Assembly (NCBI RefSeq): GCF_001894865.1
Contig: NZ_BCXA01000028.1
Location: 41,940-105,939 of the forward strand
DNA length: 64,000 nucleotides
Source: Rhodococcus maanshanensis NBRC 100610
Lineage (GTDB): Bacteria; Actinomycetota; Actinomycetes; Mycobacteriales; Mycobacteriaceae
Reading direction: 5' to 3'
Shown here in pieces: positions 63,738 through 64,000 of this stretch. Under the pieces are notes generated by a model. That model worked only from the letters and a program-made list of their open reading frames with translations, was not told the DNA's origin and made no database searches. Position numbers and translations under genes: made by a program. Each line of letters opens with the position of its first letter. Positions within the stretch are counted from its first letter, which is position 1.

Positions 63738-64000
63738 ATGAAGATGCAGACAATCAGGACGAGATCCGGCTGGGCCGTGGCACTGGGTACCACGCTGGTC
63801 GTGAGCGTCGCGTGCACGTCGTCGACCTCGTCGACGAGCGAAGACACCGTCGAGGCGCTGCCGGGCAACAACTACACCCAGACCAACCTCGCCGCCACCG
63901 GCGAGAGCTACTCTGCGCCGTTCACCCTGCCCGACATGGTCAACGCGTGGGGCGTGGCCATCCGCCCCAAGGGCGCTGGCGGCCACTTCTGGGTCGGCGC
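63738..64000 (+). CDS. TIGR03118-like lipoprotein, 5' part (runs off window end)
   Basis: 87 residues are present. The signal ends in the lipobox VSVAC (Cys26), followed by a Ser/Thr-rich linker, then NNYTQTNLAATGES and MVNAWGVAIRPKGAGGHFWVG, the opening of the TIGR03118-type beta-propeller-like domain. GAGAGGAG upstream of the ATG is a strong ribosome site. The rest lies beyond the window. Confidence 0.75.
   Translation, partial: MKMQTIRTRSGWAVALGTTLVVSVACTSSTSSTSEDTVEALPGNNYTQTNLAATGESYSAPFTLPDMVNAWGVAIRPKGAGGHFWVG

Noticed and set aside
1..64000. CRISPR array, rRNA, phage or insertion-sequence genes.
   Set aside because: No regularly spaced repeats, rRNA stretches, integrase, transposase or phage structural proteins were seen on either strand.

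Overview
The window is high-GC DNA from a mycolic-acid actinobacterium (order Mycobacteriales). Rhodococcus, Nocardia or a near relative is most likely, but the genus cannot be fixed from the sequence alone. The reasons are an antigen-85-type esterase, a mycothiol-type arsenate reductase, frequent GTG/TTG starts, 4-nt start/stop overlaps, and gene neighbourhoods known from this order: trpE - membrane protein - trpC - trpB - trpA - lgt, pyk beside tesB, and pdtaR in the same stretch as polA.

Layout. 0-3.3 kb: 5' part of an SPFH membrane gene with a palindromic operator, then a polar amino-acid ABC importer in overlapping genes. 3.3-6.7 kb: single housekeeping genes (decarboxylating dehydrogenase, 2'-5' RNA ligase-like protein, thioredoxin, PIG-L deacetylase, tyrosine phosphatase). 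6.7-15.8 kb: polA, a complete liv branched-chain amino-acid importer with a strong hairpin after the binding-protein gene, and the ANTAR regulator pdtaR. 15.9 kb: an unusual class-I-shaped tRNA with a Leu (CAA) anticodon. 16.3-24.6 kb: accessory genes (small secreted proteins, FAD oxidoreductase, large SARP regulator, PI-PLC-like enzyme, SRPBCC protein, mycolyltransferase-like esterase, ribbon-helix-helix protein). 24.6-42.9 kb: core metabolism, nearly all on the minus strand (BacA-type transporter, tesB, pyk, gltD-gltB, TM2 protein, lgt, trp operon), ending at a divergent peroxiredoxin.

42.9-45.8 kb: a DODA-type dioxygenase divergent from a MarR regulator with a palindromic operator between them, a tautomerase, a cysteine-rich 58-residue protein facing a SigZ-like ECF sigma factor with paired C-terminal cysteines, and a 30-codon ORF with a very strong ribosome site. 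45.9-49.1 kb: a DrrAB-type exporter preceded by an 18-codon coupled leader ORF, then an MFS carrier.

49.1-60.7 kb is a dense arsenic and soft-metal resistance region. An ArsO-like flavoprotein and the MFS carrier diverge from an ArsR-GNAT (ArsN-like) fusion across a 52-bp dyad operator. A DinB-fold gene follows, then a tight arsR-acr3-arsC-arsC'-arsD-arsA operon. After it comes a VKOR-DsbA disulfide-forming pair on the opposite strand. This pair is divergent from a CadC-type repressor and its P1B ATPase, and the shared spacer carries repeated TTGATAT half-sites. In the proposed scheme arsenate is reduced by two reductases of different mechanism, ArsD passes arsenite to ArsA, arsenite leaves through Acr3 (possibly energised by ArsA), and ArsO/ArsN/MFS may handle organoarsenicals. 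60.7-64 kb: another MFS protein, a secreted protein, a four-helix membrane protein and the start of a lipoprotein cut by the window edge.

No rRNA, CRISPR array, transposase, integrase or phage gene was recognised. The most promising leads are the VKOR-DsbA pair that may share a CadC operator, the ArsR-ArsN fusion, the SigZ plus cysteine-rich peptide locus, and the odd tRNA.
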